In this document: piece after piece, positions 16,627 to 25,188 of the stretch
Layout of the letters: every line of letters begins with the position of its first letter
Position numbering within the stretch: the stretch's first letter is position 1
Position numbers and translations under genes: made by a program
Notes under the pieces: generated by a model
Databases searched by the model: none
Told to the model about the DNA's origin: nothing
What the model saw: the letters and a program-made list of their open reading frames with translations, nothing else
From: Marinobacter mobilis
GTDB lineage: Bacteria > Pseudomonadota > Gammaproteobacteria > Pseudomonadales > Oleiphilaceae
Direction: 5' to 3'
Assembly: GCF_900106945.1 (NCBI RefSeq)
Contig: NZ_FNNE01000013.1
Coordinates: 21,748-85,747 of the forward strand
DNA: 64,000 nt

Positions 16627-17808
16627 ATGTGGTACAACGGTCTTCTCGACCTGTCGGCGATGCAGCTCATTCTGGTCACCCTGGGTCTTACACACATCAC
16701 GATCGTGAGTGTAACGCTCTATCTGCACCGTCATTCGGCGCATAATTCCCTGGATCTGCATCCGTTGCTGGCGCACTTCTTCCGTTTTTGGCTGTGGCTG
16801 ACGACTGCCCAGAACACCAAGGAATGGACCGCCATTCACCGCAAGCATCACGCCAAATGCGAAACGGAAGAAGATCCTCATAGCCCGGTGATCAAGGGTA
16901 TCCGCAAAGTTGTGCTGGAAGGCGCGGAGCTCTACGCCGAGGCCGCAACTCCGGAGACGCTTGAACGTTACGGTCAGCGTACCCCGGAAGACTGGATTGA
17001 GCGCAAGCTCTACACCCCTCACAAGACCTGGGGGATCACCTTGCTGGCGGTCATTAACCTGGCCCTGTTCGGGGTGAATGGGATCTGGATCTGGGCTGTA
17101 CAGATGATGTGGATTCCGGTCTGGGCTGCTGGCGTGGTCAACGGTATCGGCCACTACATCGGCTATCGCAACTTCGAGTGTGCCGACAACGCCCGTAATA
17201 TCTCGCCCATCGGCATCCTGATTGGCGGCGAGGAGCTGCACAACAATCACCACACCTACCCGAATTCGTCCAAGCTGTCCCGTCGCTGGTACGAGGTGGA
17301 TATCGGCTGGGGTTATATCCGTCTGTTCCAGCTGTTCGGCCTGGCCAAGCCCAAGGGTTATCGTCCCATCGCCCACTTCGTTCCGGGCAAGCAGAGCGTG
17401 GATGTGGAAACCATCCAGGCAATTGCCAACAACCGCTTTGACATCATGCGCCAGTACCGCAAACAGGTAATGGAGCCGGTGCTGCGTCAGCAGAAGGCGG
17501 CACTGGAAGAAGGCTTTAAGACCCGTTATCGCAAGCTCAAGCAGCTGCTGTCACGGGAGATCTCCCTGATCAAGCCGAAGGAGCAGGCTCATCTGGATAC
17601 GGTGCTGGAAAACAATGCGGTGCTGAAGCAGATTTATGACAAGAGCCAGGAACTGCAGGAGCTGTGGCGTCGTCGCGGCCTCAAGCCCCAGGACAAGATC
17701 CAGGCGCTGATGGAATGGTGCCGTGAGGCGGAAGCCAGCGGCATCCGCTATCTGGAGGAGTTTGCGGCTCATCTCAAGGCCTACTCCCTGCGCCCGGCAG
17801 CGATTTGA
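16627..17808 (+). CDS. Membrane fatty acid desaturase (acyl-CoA delta-9 type)
   Basis: A 393-residue di-iron membrane desaturase that places a double bond in fatty acyl chains. The three histidine boxes are complete: HRHSAH (34-39), HRKHH (71-75) and HNNHH (205-209). Hydrophobic segments flank the boxes in the usual pattern. After about residue 260 comes a long charged, coiled-coil-like tail (RKQVMEPVLRQQKAALEEGF onward), as in proteobacterial DesA-like enzymes. It is a single-gene unit with a strong shared terminator behind it. Confidence 0.92.
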   Translation: MWYNGLLDLSAMQLILVTLGLTHITIVSVTLYLHRHSAHNSLDLHPLLAHFFRFWLWLTTAQNTKEWTAIHRKHHAKCETEEDPHSPVIKGIRKVVLEGAELYAEAATPETLERYGQRTPEDWIERKLYTPHKTWGITLLAVINLALFGVNGIWIWAVQMMWIPVWAAGVVNGIGHYIGYRNFECADNARNISPIGILIGGEELHNNHHTYPNSSKLSRRWYEVDIGWGYIRLFQLFGLAKPKGYRPIAHFVPGKQSVDVETIQAIANNRFDIMRQYRKQVMEPVLRQQKAALEEGFKTRYRKLKQLLSREISLIKPKEQAHLDTVLENNAVLKQIYDKSQELQELWRRRGLKPQDKIQALMEWCREAEASGIRYLEEFAAHLKAYSLRPAAI

Positions 17809-17826
17809 TCTGCGGACGCGCTCAAT

Positions 17827-17858
17827 AAAAAAAACCGCCGTACACCGGCGGTTTTTTT
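17827..17858. terminator. Bidirectional terminator between desaturase and rsmD
   Basis: ACCGCCG and CGGCGGT pair around a TACAC loop, with eight A before and seven T after. The minus-strand U-tract serves rsmD, whose stop codon lies inside the plus-strand T-run. Confidence 0.92.
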
Positions 17859-18465
17859 ATGCCCCGAGGTCGTCAACCCGGTAAAGATTGTAGGTCACCT
17901 GGCCGGCGGTTTTCTGCCGGTGCAGTTGCCAGCTGTCGGGCACCGGTGGGGGTGTTAGCTCACTTTCGTGTTCGACATAGATCCAGCCACCGGGCGCGAC
18001 CCAGGCATTTTCTGCGATCAGCGGGAACAGTCGTTGCAACCAGCCCTGCCGGAAGGGCGGGTCCATAAACAGGATGTCATACGGTTGCGCCGGCGAGTCG
18101 CAGAGAAACGACTCCACCGCTGTGCAGACAACGTTGGCGTGGTCGCAGCGCAGCAGGCGCAGGTTTTCCCGCAGGGCCTGGGCAAGGACCGGGGTGTGGT
18201 CGACGAAAGTCGCTTCTCCGGCACCGCGGGACAGCGCTTCCAGCCCCAATACCCCGCTGCCGGCAAACAGGTCCAGGCAGCGCCGTCCGGCCAGGTGGAA
18301 AGACAGCCAGTTGAACAGGGTTTCACGGGTACGGGCAGGGGTGGGGCGGACGCCGCCGGCATCGGGAAAACGCAGCTTGCGGCTGCGCCAGTCACCGCCA
18401 ATGATGCGCAGTTCGCCGCTTGCCGGGGAGGCTGGGCGGGAGGCAGGTTGACGTTTTCGGCCCAT
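17857..18465 (-). CDS. rsmD: 16S rRNA (guanine-966-N2)-methyltransferase
   Basis: A 202-residue S-adenosylmethionine-dependent enzyme that methylates G966 of 16S rRNA. The RPTPARTRETLFNWL segment, the cofactor motif DLFAGSGVLGLEALSRGA and the catalytic DPPF motif are all present. The basic N-terminus (MGRKRQ) begins at ATG 18465, preceded by an untypical upstream extension that I leave out. It is divergent from ftsY, the common arrangement in gammaproteobacteria. Confidence 0.94.
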   Translation of the reverse strand: MGRKRQPASRPASPASGELRIIGGDWRSRKLRFPDAGGVRPTPARTRETLFNWLSFHLAGRRCLDLFAGSGVLGLEALSRGAGEATFVDHTPVLAQALRENLRLLRCDHANVVCTAVESFLCDSPAQPYDILFMDPPFRQGWLQRLFPLIAENAWVAPGGWIYVEHESELTPPPVPDSWQLHRQKTAGQVTYNLYRVDDLGA

Positions 18466-18591
18466 GATTTGGTTCTCCGGACGGCAGGATTCGAGACTCC
18501 GGTGCGCGGGCACCGGCGCTGCCATGGTAACGAAAACTGGCCCGTGCCTGTAGCGGAAACGGACGTTAGCGGCGGATTAGACGTCATGGGT

Positions 18592-18621
18592 TTGGACGCT
18601 GCCGCTGGCTGCCGCTAGAAT
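18592..18621 (+). promoter_or_regulatory. Putative sigma-70 promoter of ftsYEX
   Basis: TTGGAC (18592-18597) and TAGAAT (18616-18621) are separated by 18 bases. The expected transcription start lies about 40 bases before the ftsY ATG. Confidence 0.5.
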
Positions 18622-18667
18622 GAGCGCTTCTTATTTTCCCCGCCAATTCCAGACTGATGGTAAGACT

Positions 18668-19801
18668 ATGACGGCAGAGTGGATTTCCATAGGCCTCCTG
18701 GCCCTTCTTGTGTTGTTGTTTGTGGGCGATATTGCCGCCAACCGCCGGCGCATCCCCCGTCCAGAGCCCGTGCCGCAGAAACAGCCGCAGCCGCGCCCGG
18801 AAGCAGCGGCCGGAGCGGAGCCCGAGCCACAGCCGGTGGCGGAAGCGGCTGTGGCCGAGGTGCCAGCGGTTGAGGAACCAGCGCTCAGTGTCTTTGAGCG
18901 AATCCGCAGTGGTCTCGGAAAAACCCGGGCCAATCTGACCGCGGGACTGGCCGACCTGTTCTCCGTCAGCAAGAAGATCGACGAAGATCTGCTGGAAGAG
19001 ATTGAAACCATGCTGCTGATGGCGGATGTCGGGGTGACCGCGACCTCCGAGATCATCGAGTCGCTGACGGACAAACTTGAACGTAACCAGCTCAAGGATG
19101 GGGCGGCGCTGCAGGCGGCCCTGCGGGAGGAGCTGGATGGCATTCTGACCCCGGTGGCGCGGCCCCTCAAAATTGATGCTGACAAAAAGCCCTATGTCAT
19201 CCTGATGGTTGGGGTGAATGGGGTGGGCAAGACCACCACGATCGGTAAGCTTGCCAAGCACTTTCAGCGTGACGGTCATTCAGTGATGCTGGCCGCGGGC
19301 GATACCTTCCGCGCCGCCGCTGTAGAACAGCTGCAGGTCTGGGGCGATCGTAACCAGGTGCCGGTGGTTGCCCAGCATACCGGTGCGGACAGCGCCTCGG
19401 TCATCTACGATGCCGTACAGTCGGCCCAGGCCAAGGGTGTTGATGTGGTAATCGCTGATACCGCAGGTCGTCTGCAGAACAAGGACAACCTGATGAGTGA
19501 GCTGGAGAAGGTGGTCCGGGTGATGAAGAAGCTGGACGAGTCCGCACCTCACGAAGTCATGCTGGTGCTGGATGCCGGCACCGGTCAGAACGCGCTCAGC
19601 CAGGCCACCGTGTTTCAGCAGGCGGTCGGCGTCAGCGGGGTGACACTGACCAAGCTCGATGGTACCGCCAAGGGGGGCATCGTGTTTGCCATCGCCCGTC
19701 AGCTGCAGTTGCCAATCCGTTATATCGGTGTGGGTGAGCAGGTAGATGATCTGCGCAGCTTCGATGCGGAAACCTTTGTCGAGGCACTGTTTGCCGACTA
19801 A
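18668..19801 (+). CDS. ftsY: Signal recognition particle receptor FtsY
   Basis: A 377-residue GTPase that docks the SRP-ribosome complex at the membrane. Residues 4-22 (EWISIGLLALLVLLFVGDI) form a hydrophobic N-terminal anchor, which E. coli FtsY lacks but Pseudomonas-type proteins can have. A short acidic and proline-rich linker follows, then the N domain and the G domain with GVNGVGKTTTIGKLA (about 181-195), DTAGR and TKLDGTAKGG. ATG 18668 is chosen over an upstream in-frame codon because the anchor starts there. It leads the ftsY-ftsE-ftsX-rpoH group. Confidence 0.96.
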   Translation: MTAEWISIGLLALLVLLFVGDIAANRRRIPRPEPVPQKQPQPRPEAAAGAEPEPQPVAEAAVAEVPAVEEPALSVFERIRSGLGKTRANLTAGLADLFSVSKKIDEDLLEEIETMLLMADVGVTATSEIIESLTDKLERNQLKDGAALQAALREELDGILTPVARPLKIDADKKPYVILMVGVNGVGKTTTIGKLAKHFQRDGHSVMLAAGDTFRAAAVEQLQVWGDRNQVPVVAQHTGADSASVIYDAVQSAQAKGVDVVIADTAGRLQNKDNLMSELEKVVRVMKKLDESAPHEVMLVLDAGTGQNALSQATVFQQAVGVSGVTLTKLDGTAKGGIVFAIARQLQLPIRYIGVGEQVDDLRSFDAETFVEALFAD

Positions 19802-19816
19802 CGAGACCCAACGTCC

Positions 19817-20488
19817 ATGATCGAGTTTCAGCAGGTCACCAAACGCTACGGCAGCGACCATACCGCCCTCAAGCAGGTGAATTTCCATCTCGACCGGGGC
19901 GAGCTGGCGTTCCTGACCGGCCATTCCGGTGCGGGCAAGAGTACGCTGCTGAAACTCATCATGTTGATGGAGCGCCCCAGTGCGGGCAACGTGGTGGTTG
20001 GTGGGCAGGTGCTCAACAACATGCCCCGCCGCCAGGTGCCCTATATTCGCCGCCACATCGGGGTCGTGTTTCAGAACCACCAGCTGCTGTTCGATCGCAC
20101 GGTATTTGATAACGTCGCCTTGCCGCTGGAAGTGATGGGCGTGCCTGCGCGGGATGTTGGCCGCCGGGTCCGGGCGGCACTGGACAAGGTTGGCTTGCTC
20201 AGCAAGGAAAAAATGAACCCGATGCAGTTATCCGGCGGTGAACAGCAACGGGTGGGTATCGCCCGTGCGGTGGTCAACAAGCCGCCCCTGCTGCTGGCGG
20301 ATGAGCCGACCGGTAACCTTGACCCGAAACTCTCGGCAGACATCATGCATCTGTTCGAGCAGTTCAGTCAGGTCGGTGTCACCGTGCTGATCGCCAGTCA
20401 CGATATTTCGTTGATCCATGACATGGGCCGGCGCACCCTGACCCTGGAGCAGGGTCGGCTGACAGGAGGGATGAATCATGGCCTCTGA
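19817..20488 (+). CDS. ftsE: Cell division ATP-binding protein FtsE
   Basis: A 223-residue ABC ATPase that works with FtsX at the divisome to control peptidoglycan hydrolases. Walker A is GHSGAGKST, the signature is LSGGEQQR, and Walker B is LLLADEPTGNLDP. It starts 15 bases after ftsY and overlaps ftsX by 11 bases, so translation is coupled. Confidence 0.97.
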   Translation: MIEFQQVTKRYGSDHTALKQVNFHLDRGELAFLTGHSGAGKSTLLKLIMLMERPSAGNVVVGGQVLNNMPRRQVPYIRRHIGVVFQNHQLLFDRTVFDNVALPLEVMGVPARDVGRRVRAALDKVGLLSKEKMNPMQLSGGEQQRVGIARAVVNKPPLLLADEPTGNLDPKLSADIMHLFEQFSQVGVTVLIASHDISLIHDMGRRTLTLEQGRLTGGMNHGL

Positions 20489-21479
20489 TGCTGGTCGTCC
20501 ACGTCAGGGTCGGGGTGGCGCCCAGTCCCGCAGTGAAGTCCGTGATGTTGCCGGAAGTTACCTGGCCCACCACCGCAAGGTAGCCCGGGAGAGCGCTCTC
20601 CGACTGTGGCATGCCCCGGTGGCCAGTCTGATGACCTGGCTGGTGATGGGCGTTGCGCTGGCCATGCCGGTCGCCCTGCTGCTGTTGCTGGGCAGTCTGC
20701 AGGGGGTCAGTGCCGGCTGGGAGAGTAGCGCTCGCATCACCACCTACCTGGCCGATGATGTCTCGCTGGAGCAGGCGCAACGGCTGCGCCTGGAGGTGGG
20801 GAGCCGGGCCGATGTGGAAGGTGTTGAACTGATCGACCGGGACTCCGCGCTGGCGGAATTCCGTGCGTCCTCTGGCCTCGCCGACGCCCTGGATTACCTT
20901 GATGAGAATCCGCTGCCGCACACCCTGCTGGTGACCCCGCCGGAAGTCGGACGCACCGCTGCTGCGGTGGAAGTGCTGGCGGCTGAGCTGGAGGCGATGA
21001 CCGGGGTGGCCCGGGTACAGGTGGATCTGGGCTGGTTGCAGCGACTCAATGTGCTGACCCAGTTGCTGGGGCGGGCCGTCTGGGTATTGGCCCTGTTATT
21101 GGGTGGCGCGGTGGTTCTGGTGATTGGCAACACCATCCGTCTGGCTATTGAAAGCCGCCGGGACGAGATTCTGGTGGCGAAGCTGGTGGGGGGCACCGAC
21201 GCTTTTGTTCGACGTCCCTTCCTTTACACCGGGGTCTGGTTTGGTCTCGGGGGTGGGGTGGTCGCCTGGATTTTGCTGGGGTTGTCGCTGTGGTGGCTCA
21301 GCGGCCCCATTGAGCGCCTGGCGACACTTTATCACAGCAATTTCACGCTCAGTGGGTTACCCTTTGACGGTGCCCTGGCGTTGCTGGCGATGGCCATGGT
21401 GCTGGGGTGGCTGGGGGCCTGGGTGGCGGTAAAGCGTCACCTTGATGCCATTGAGCCGGGGGTGCCGGCAGGGAGTTGA
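20478..21479 (+). CDS. ftsX: Cell division protein FtsX
   Basis: A 333-residue inner membrane partner of FtsE. A cytoplasmic N-terminal part of about 50 residues precedes the first membrane span (LMTWLVMGVALAMPVALLLLLG). A periplasmic domain follows, then three more spans, with the conserved NTIRLAIESRRDEILVAKLVGGT loop between spans two and three. Overlap with ftsE confirms the operon. The gene ends about 190 bases before rpoH, which has its own promoter candidate. Confidence 0.95.
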   Translation: MASDAGRPRQGRGGAQSRSEVRDVAGSYLAHHRKVARESALRLWHAPVASLMTWLVMGVALAMPVALLLLLGSLQGVSAGWESSARITTYLADDVSLEQAQRLRLEVGSRADVEGVELIDRDSALAEFRASSGLADALDYLDENPLPHTLLVTPPEVGRTAAAVEVLAAELEAMTGVARVQVDLGWLQRLNVLTQLLGRAVWVLALLLGGAVVLVIGNTIRLAIESRRDEILVAKLVGGTDAFVRRPFLYTGVWFGLGGGVVAWILLGLSLWWLSGPIERLATLYHSNFTLSGLPFDGALALLAMAMVLGWLGAWVAVKRHLDAIEPGVPAGS

Positions 21480-21600
21480 TGCCATCGTTACGGAAACACC
21501 GTATGTTCGATTGTAACGAGGCAGAGTAGGTTTAATAACGGCAATAGTGCCGAATTTTTAGTTAACCGACTGTTTTGAAACATTTAATTTGTGTTTGTCG

Positions 21601-21628
21601 GGAACTTTTCGAGGCCTTGGCGGTCTCA
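21601..21628 (+). promoter_or_regulatory. Putative sigma-E (AlgU-type) promoter of rpoH
   Basis: GGAACTT (21601-21607) is followed after 16 bases by TCTCA (21624-21628), close to the sigma-E consensus GAACTT-N16/17-TCTGA. The expected start gives a leader of about 40 bases. rpoH is a known sigma-E target in E. coli and a known AlgU target in Pseudomonas. Confidence 0.6.
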
Positions 21629-21672
21629 TCAGGAATTGGTATATTTGCAGGTCCCTAACTAGGAGGGAAAGC

Positions 21673-22533
21673 ATGGGTACAAGTCTACAATTGGCAGACA
21701 AACTGGTTCCGGGTGTTAATCTTGAAGCCTATATTCAGGCTACAAGCCGGATTCCGGTGCTTACTGCCGATGAAGAACGTGACCTGGCTGAACGGCTTCA
21801 CTATGAAGGTGATGTCGACGCAGCCCGTCAACTGGTCCTCTCCCATCTGCGTTTTGTGATTCACATCGCTCGCAGCTATTCCGGCTATGGCCTGCCCCAG
21901 GCGGACCTGATCCAGGAAGGCAACGTCGGGCTGATGAAGGCGGTCAAGCGCTTCAATCCCGAGTACGGCGTGCGCCTGGTATCGTTTGCGGTACACTGGA
22001 TCAAGGCTGAGATCCACGAGTACATCCTGCGCAACTGGCGCATCGTCAAGGTGGCCACCACCAAGGCCCAGCGCAAGCTGTTCTTCAACTTGCGCAGCCA
22101 GAAAAAACGTCTGGCCTGGTTGAACCACGAAGAGCTCAAGGCGGTCGCCCAGGATCTGGGTGTGGAGCCGCAGGTTGTCCGCGAAATGGAAGGGCGCCTG
22201 GCATCTCAGGACACCTCATTTGATGGTCCCATGGACGACGATGATGATTCCTCGTATCAGGCTCCGGCTCATTACCTGGAGGATCGTCGTGCCGATCCCG
22301 CGATGCTGCTGGAACAGTCGGACTGGGCGGAGGATTCCAACGGTCGCCTGATGCAGGCTCTGGGCAATCTGGACGAGCGCAGCCAGGACATCCTGCGGGA
22401 ACGCTGGCTGTCTGACAGCAAGTCCACCTTGCATGAACTTGCGGACAAATATGGCGTGTCGGCGGAGCGTATCCGTCAGCTTGAAAAGAACGCCATGAAG
22501 AAGATTCGGGTACAGATGACCGAGGTTGCCTGA
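21673..22533 (+). CDS. rpoH: RNA polymerase heat-shock sigma factor RpoH (sigma-32)
   Basis: A 286-residue sigma-70-family factor that directs transcription of heat-shock genes. Region 2 is clear (LVLSHLRFVIHIARSYSGYG, DLIQEGNVGLMKAVKRF), the RpoH box reads QRKLFFNLR, and region 4 ends with the helix-turn-helix ELADKYGVSAERIRQLE. ATG 21673 follows a perfect AGGAGG at 21661-21666. It is preceded by a sigma-E-like site and followed by a strong terminator, so it can be expressed apart from ftsYEX. Confidence 0.98.
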   Translation: MGTSLQLADKLVPGVNLEAYIQATSRIPVLTADEERDLAERLHYEGDVDAARQLVLSHLRFVIHIARSYSGYGLPQADLIQEGNVGLMKAVKRFNPEYGVRLVSFAVHWIKAEIHEYILRNWRIVKVATTKAQRKLFFNLRSQKKRLAWLNHEELKAVAQDLGVEPQVVREMEGRLASQDTSFDGPMDDDDDSSYQAPAHYLEDRRADPAMLLEQSDWAEDSNGRLMQALGNLDERSQDILRERWLSDSKSTLHELADKYGVSAERIRQLEKNAMKKIRVQMTEVA

Positions 22534-22556
22534 GGGTAGCCGGTTTCCTGCCTGTA

Positions 22557-22595
22557 AAACGCCATCAGACCCCATGGGCTGGTGGCGTTTTTTTA
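22557..22595 (+). terminator. Intrinsic terminator of rpoH
   Basis: The arms AACGCCATCAGACCC and GGGCTGGTGGCGTT pair with one bulge, and a run of seven T follows. Confidence 0.88.
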
Positions 22596-22662
22596 TGTGC
22601 CGTGCCCCAACCAGTTACCGAAACAATGCCTTATCTGATATGAGCTCTGGAGAATCTGGCCA

Positions 22663-23595
22663 ATGACCGACTCAACCCCTGCCGCAAAACCACATCCGCT
22701 CCGCGTTGCCTTTCTGGGCATTGGCCTGATGGGGGCGCCGATGACCGTCAACCTGCTCAAGGCCGGTTTTGAGCTGACTCTGTGGAATCGCACCGCCAGT
22801 AAGTGTGAGCCTTTTGCCGATCAGGCCGCGCTGGCGACCACCCCCGCGGAGGCTGTCAGTGAGGCGGATGTCGTCATTACCATGCTGGAGAACGGTGAGG
22901 TCGTGAACGAGGTGCTGGTCAACCAGGGTGGGATCGACAATCTGCGCCCGGGAGCGGTGGTTGTCGACATGAGTTCGGTGCAGCCGTCACTGGCACGGAG
23001 CCTCGCCGAGCGCGCTGCGGCCCGGGGTGCAGGCTTTGTTGATGCCCCGGTATCCGGTGGCACCCGTGGTGCGGCGGCAGCCACTCTCAGCATCATGGCG
23101 GGCGGCAGTGAAGACCATCTGGACAAGGTGCGGCCGGTGTTGGAAGCCATGGGCTCGGTGACCCGGATTGGTCCGGTCGGCGCCGGCCAGTTGGCGAAGC
23201 TCGCCAACCAGGCCATCGTCGGGATTACCATTGGTGCGGTGTCTGAGGCCATGTTACTGGCCGCTAAGGGCGGGGCGGATCCGGTGGCGGTGCGGCAGGC
23301 GTTGCTGGGGGGCTTTGCCGGCAGCAAGATTCTGGAGCAGCATGGCCAGCGCATGATCGAACGGGACTTTGCTCCGGGTGCCCCGGCCCGGATCCAGCTC
23401 AAGGACATGCGCATGATCCTCGATGAAGCCCGGGCTGAAGGTCTGACCCTGCCGCTGGCACAACAGGTGCATAACGAATATCTGTCGCTGGTGGCCAATG
23501 GTCACAGCGAAGTCGACCACAGCGGACTGCTGCTGGAACTGGAACACCTTAACGGAACGCGTTTGGGTTCGATTGGCCCCGGCCGCAAGGAATAA
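22663..23595 (+). CDS. Beta-hydroxyacid dehydrogenase (2-hydroxy-3-oxopropionate reductase type)
   Basis: A 310-residue NAD(P)-dependent dehydrogenase of the 6-phosphogluconate/3-hydroxyisobutyrate family. The Rossmann loop is FLGIGLMGAPM, the substrate-binding motif is FVDAPVSGGTRGA, and the catalytic lysine lies in GAGQLAKLANQ. The neighbour 4 bases downstream encodes hydroxypyruvate isomerase, which favours tartronate semialdehyde reductase activity (GarR/GlxR-like) over 3-hydroxyisobutyrate dehydrogenase. The exact substrate is inferred from this pairing. Confidence 0.85.
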   Translation: MTDSTPAAKPHPLRVAFLGIGLMGAPMTVNLLKAGFELTLWNRTASKCEPFADQAALATTPAEAVSEADVVITMLENGEVVNEVLVNQGGIDNLRPGAVVVDMSSVQPSLARSLAERAAARGAGFVDAPVSGGTRGAAAATLSIMAGGSEDHLDKVRPVLEAMGSVTRIGPVGAGQLAKLANQAIVGITIGAVSEAMLLAAKGGADPVAVRQALLGGFAGSKILEQHGQRMIERDFAPGAPARIQLKDMRMILDEARAEGLTLPLAQQVHNEYLSLVANGHSEVDHSGLLLELEHLNGTRLGSIGPGRKE

Positions 23596-23599
23596 CGTC

Positions 23600-24388
23600 A
23601 TGCCTAGATTCGCTGCCAACCTGACCATGCTGTTCAACGAGGTGGACTTCCTCGATCGCTTTGCCGCTGCTCGCGCCGCTGGTTTCGAGGGTGTCGAGTA
23701 CCTGTTTCCCTACGCCTGGCGCAGGGACGAGTTGAAAGGCCGCTTGCAGGAGCAGGGGCTGACTCAGGTGCTCTTCAATCTGCCGCCAGGAGACTGGGAC
23801 GGTGGAGAGCGGGGTATTGCCTGCCTGCCAGACCGGGTTGATGAATTTCGTCGAGGCGTGGAGCAGGCCATTGGCTACGCCCAGGCGCTGGATTGCCGTC
23901 AGTTGAACTGCCTGTCCGGGCTGCTGCCGGCTTCGCTGCCGTGGCAACAGGGCTGGGACACCCTGGTCGCCAATGTGACCTGGGCTAACGAGCAACTGCA
24001 GCGTGAAGGTATCACCCTGTGTGTCGAAGCCATCAACTCGCGGGTGGATATGCCGGGGTTCTTGCTTGATACCTCGGCCCGGGTGATGGCGCTGATTGAG
24101 GCGGTGGGGTCCGACAATGTCAAACTGCAATACGATCTGTACCACATGCAGATCATGGAAGGTGACCTGATCCGGACCCTGGGTCAGCTGTTGCCCCAGA
24201 TTGGCCATATTCAGTTTGCCGATAATCCGGGCCGCCACGAGCCGGGCACGGGAGAAATCAACTTCACCAACGTCTTCGCCGCACTGGATCGCCTATCCTA
24301 TAAAGGGTGGGTCAGTGCCGAGTACCGGCCCGCCGGTGAAACCGGGGCGGGGCTGGGCTGGCTGGCGGAGTGGGCGGATCGTCACTGA
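23600..24388 (+). CDS. hyi: Hydroxypyruvate isomerase
   Basis: A 262-residue TIM-barrel isomerase that interconverts hydroxypyruvate and tartronate semialdehyde. Family features include FAANLTMLFNEVDFLDRFAAA at the start, LCVEAINSRVDMPGF with a metal-ligand glutamate, LQYDLYHMQIMEGD, HIQFADNPGRHEPGTGEI and a late WVSAEYRP. The frame extends upstream inside the dehydrogenase gene, but the ATG at 23600 fits the family. Together the two genes form a short glyoxylate/C3-acid branch. Confidence 0.9.
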   Translation: MPRFAANLTMLFNEVDFLDRFAAARAAGFEGVEYLFPYAWRRDELKGRLQEQGLTQVLFNLPPGDWDGGERGIACLPDRVDEFRRGVEQAIGYAQALDCRQLNCLSGLLPASLPWQQGWDTLVANVTWANEQLQREGITLCVEAINSRVDMPGFLLDTSARVMALIEAVGSDNVKLQYDLYHMQIMEGDLIRTLGQLLPQIGHIQFADNPGRHEPGTGEINFTNVFAALDRLSYKGWVSAEYRPAGETGAGLGWLAEWADRH

Positions 24389-24504
24389 CCGTCGCCAATG
24401 GCGACACCCTCTTACAAGATGTTAACTGGCTGTTGCTGCTGGCAGGCCGTACCCTGTTTTCAGACATCTGTTTTTCAGAAATTCCTGAATCTGGAGGCTG
24501 TTAG

Positions 24505-25185
24505 GTGAAAGCTCTGGTAATTGAAGACGATCAGGATGTAGCAAGTTACCTGATCAAAGGGCTGAAGGAGTCCGACTTCGTCGTAGATCATGCGGCGGAG
24601 GGCAAGGAAGGCATGATGATGGCGGCCAGTGAGGACTACGACATTATGATCGTGGACCGGATGCTACCGGGTATGGATGGCCTCTCGATCATCAAGACCG
24701 TACGGGCCACCGGAAACCAGGTGCCGGTGCTGATTCTCAGCGCCCTGGGTGACGTGGACGACCGGGTCGAAGGGCTGCGTGGCGGTGGTGATGATTACCT
24801 GACCAAGCCGTTTTCCTTCACCGAGCTGCTGGCGCGGATCGAGTCGTTGATTCGCCGTAACCGCCAGACTGCGGAAACCGAGACGGTATTGCGGGTCGCT
24901 GATCTGGAAATGGATCTGCTGGCGCGAACCGTCAAGCGGGCCGGACAGAACATCGACGTTCAGCCGCGGGAATTCCGCCTGCTGGAATACCTGATGCGCA
25001 ACGCTGGCCAGGTTGTCACCCGCACCATGCTGCTGGAAAAAGTCTGGGACTACCATTTCGATCCCCAGACCAACGTCATCGACGTGCATATCAGCCGCTT
25101 GCGCGCCAAGATCGACAAAGAGTTTGAAACCCCCCTGCTGCAGACCATCCGCGGCGCCGGTTACATGCTTCGGGAATCTGCCTGA
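24505..25185 (+). CDS. OmpR-family response regulator
   Basis: A 226-residue two-component regulator. The receiver domain has the acidic pair E7/D8-D9, the phosphoacceptor D51 (VDRMLPGMDG) and K101 (LTKPF). The C-terminal winged helix contains REFRLLEYLMRNAGQVVTR and DVHISRLRAKID. The start is a GTG behind GGAGG. The partner kinase begins 3 bases after the stop. The signal and target genes cannot be read from sequence. Confidence 0.93.
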   Translation: MKALVIEDDQDVASYLIKGLKESDFVVDHAAEGKEGMMMAASEDYDIMIVDRMLPGMDGLSIIKTVRATGNQVPVLILSALGDVDDRVEGLRGGGDDYLTKPFSFTELLARIESLIRRNRQTAETETVLRVADLEMDLLARTVKRAGQNIDVQPREFRLLEYLMRNAGQVVTRTMLLEKVWDYHFDPQTNVIDVHISRLRAKIDKEFETPLLQTIRGAGYMLRESA

Positions 25186-25188
25186 CCT

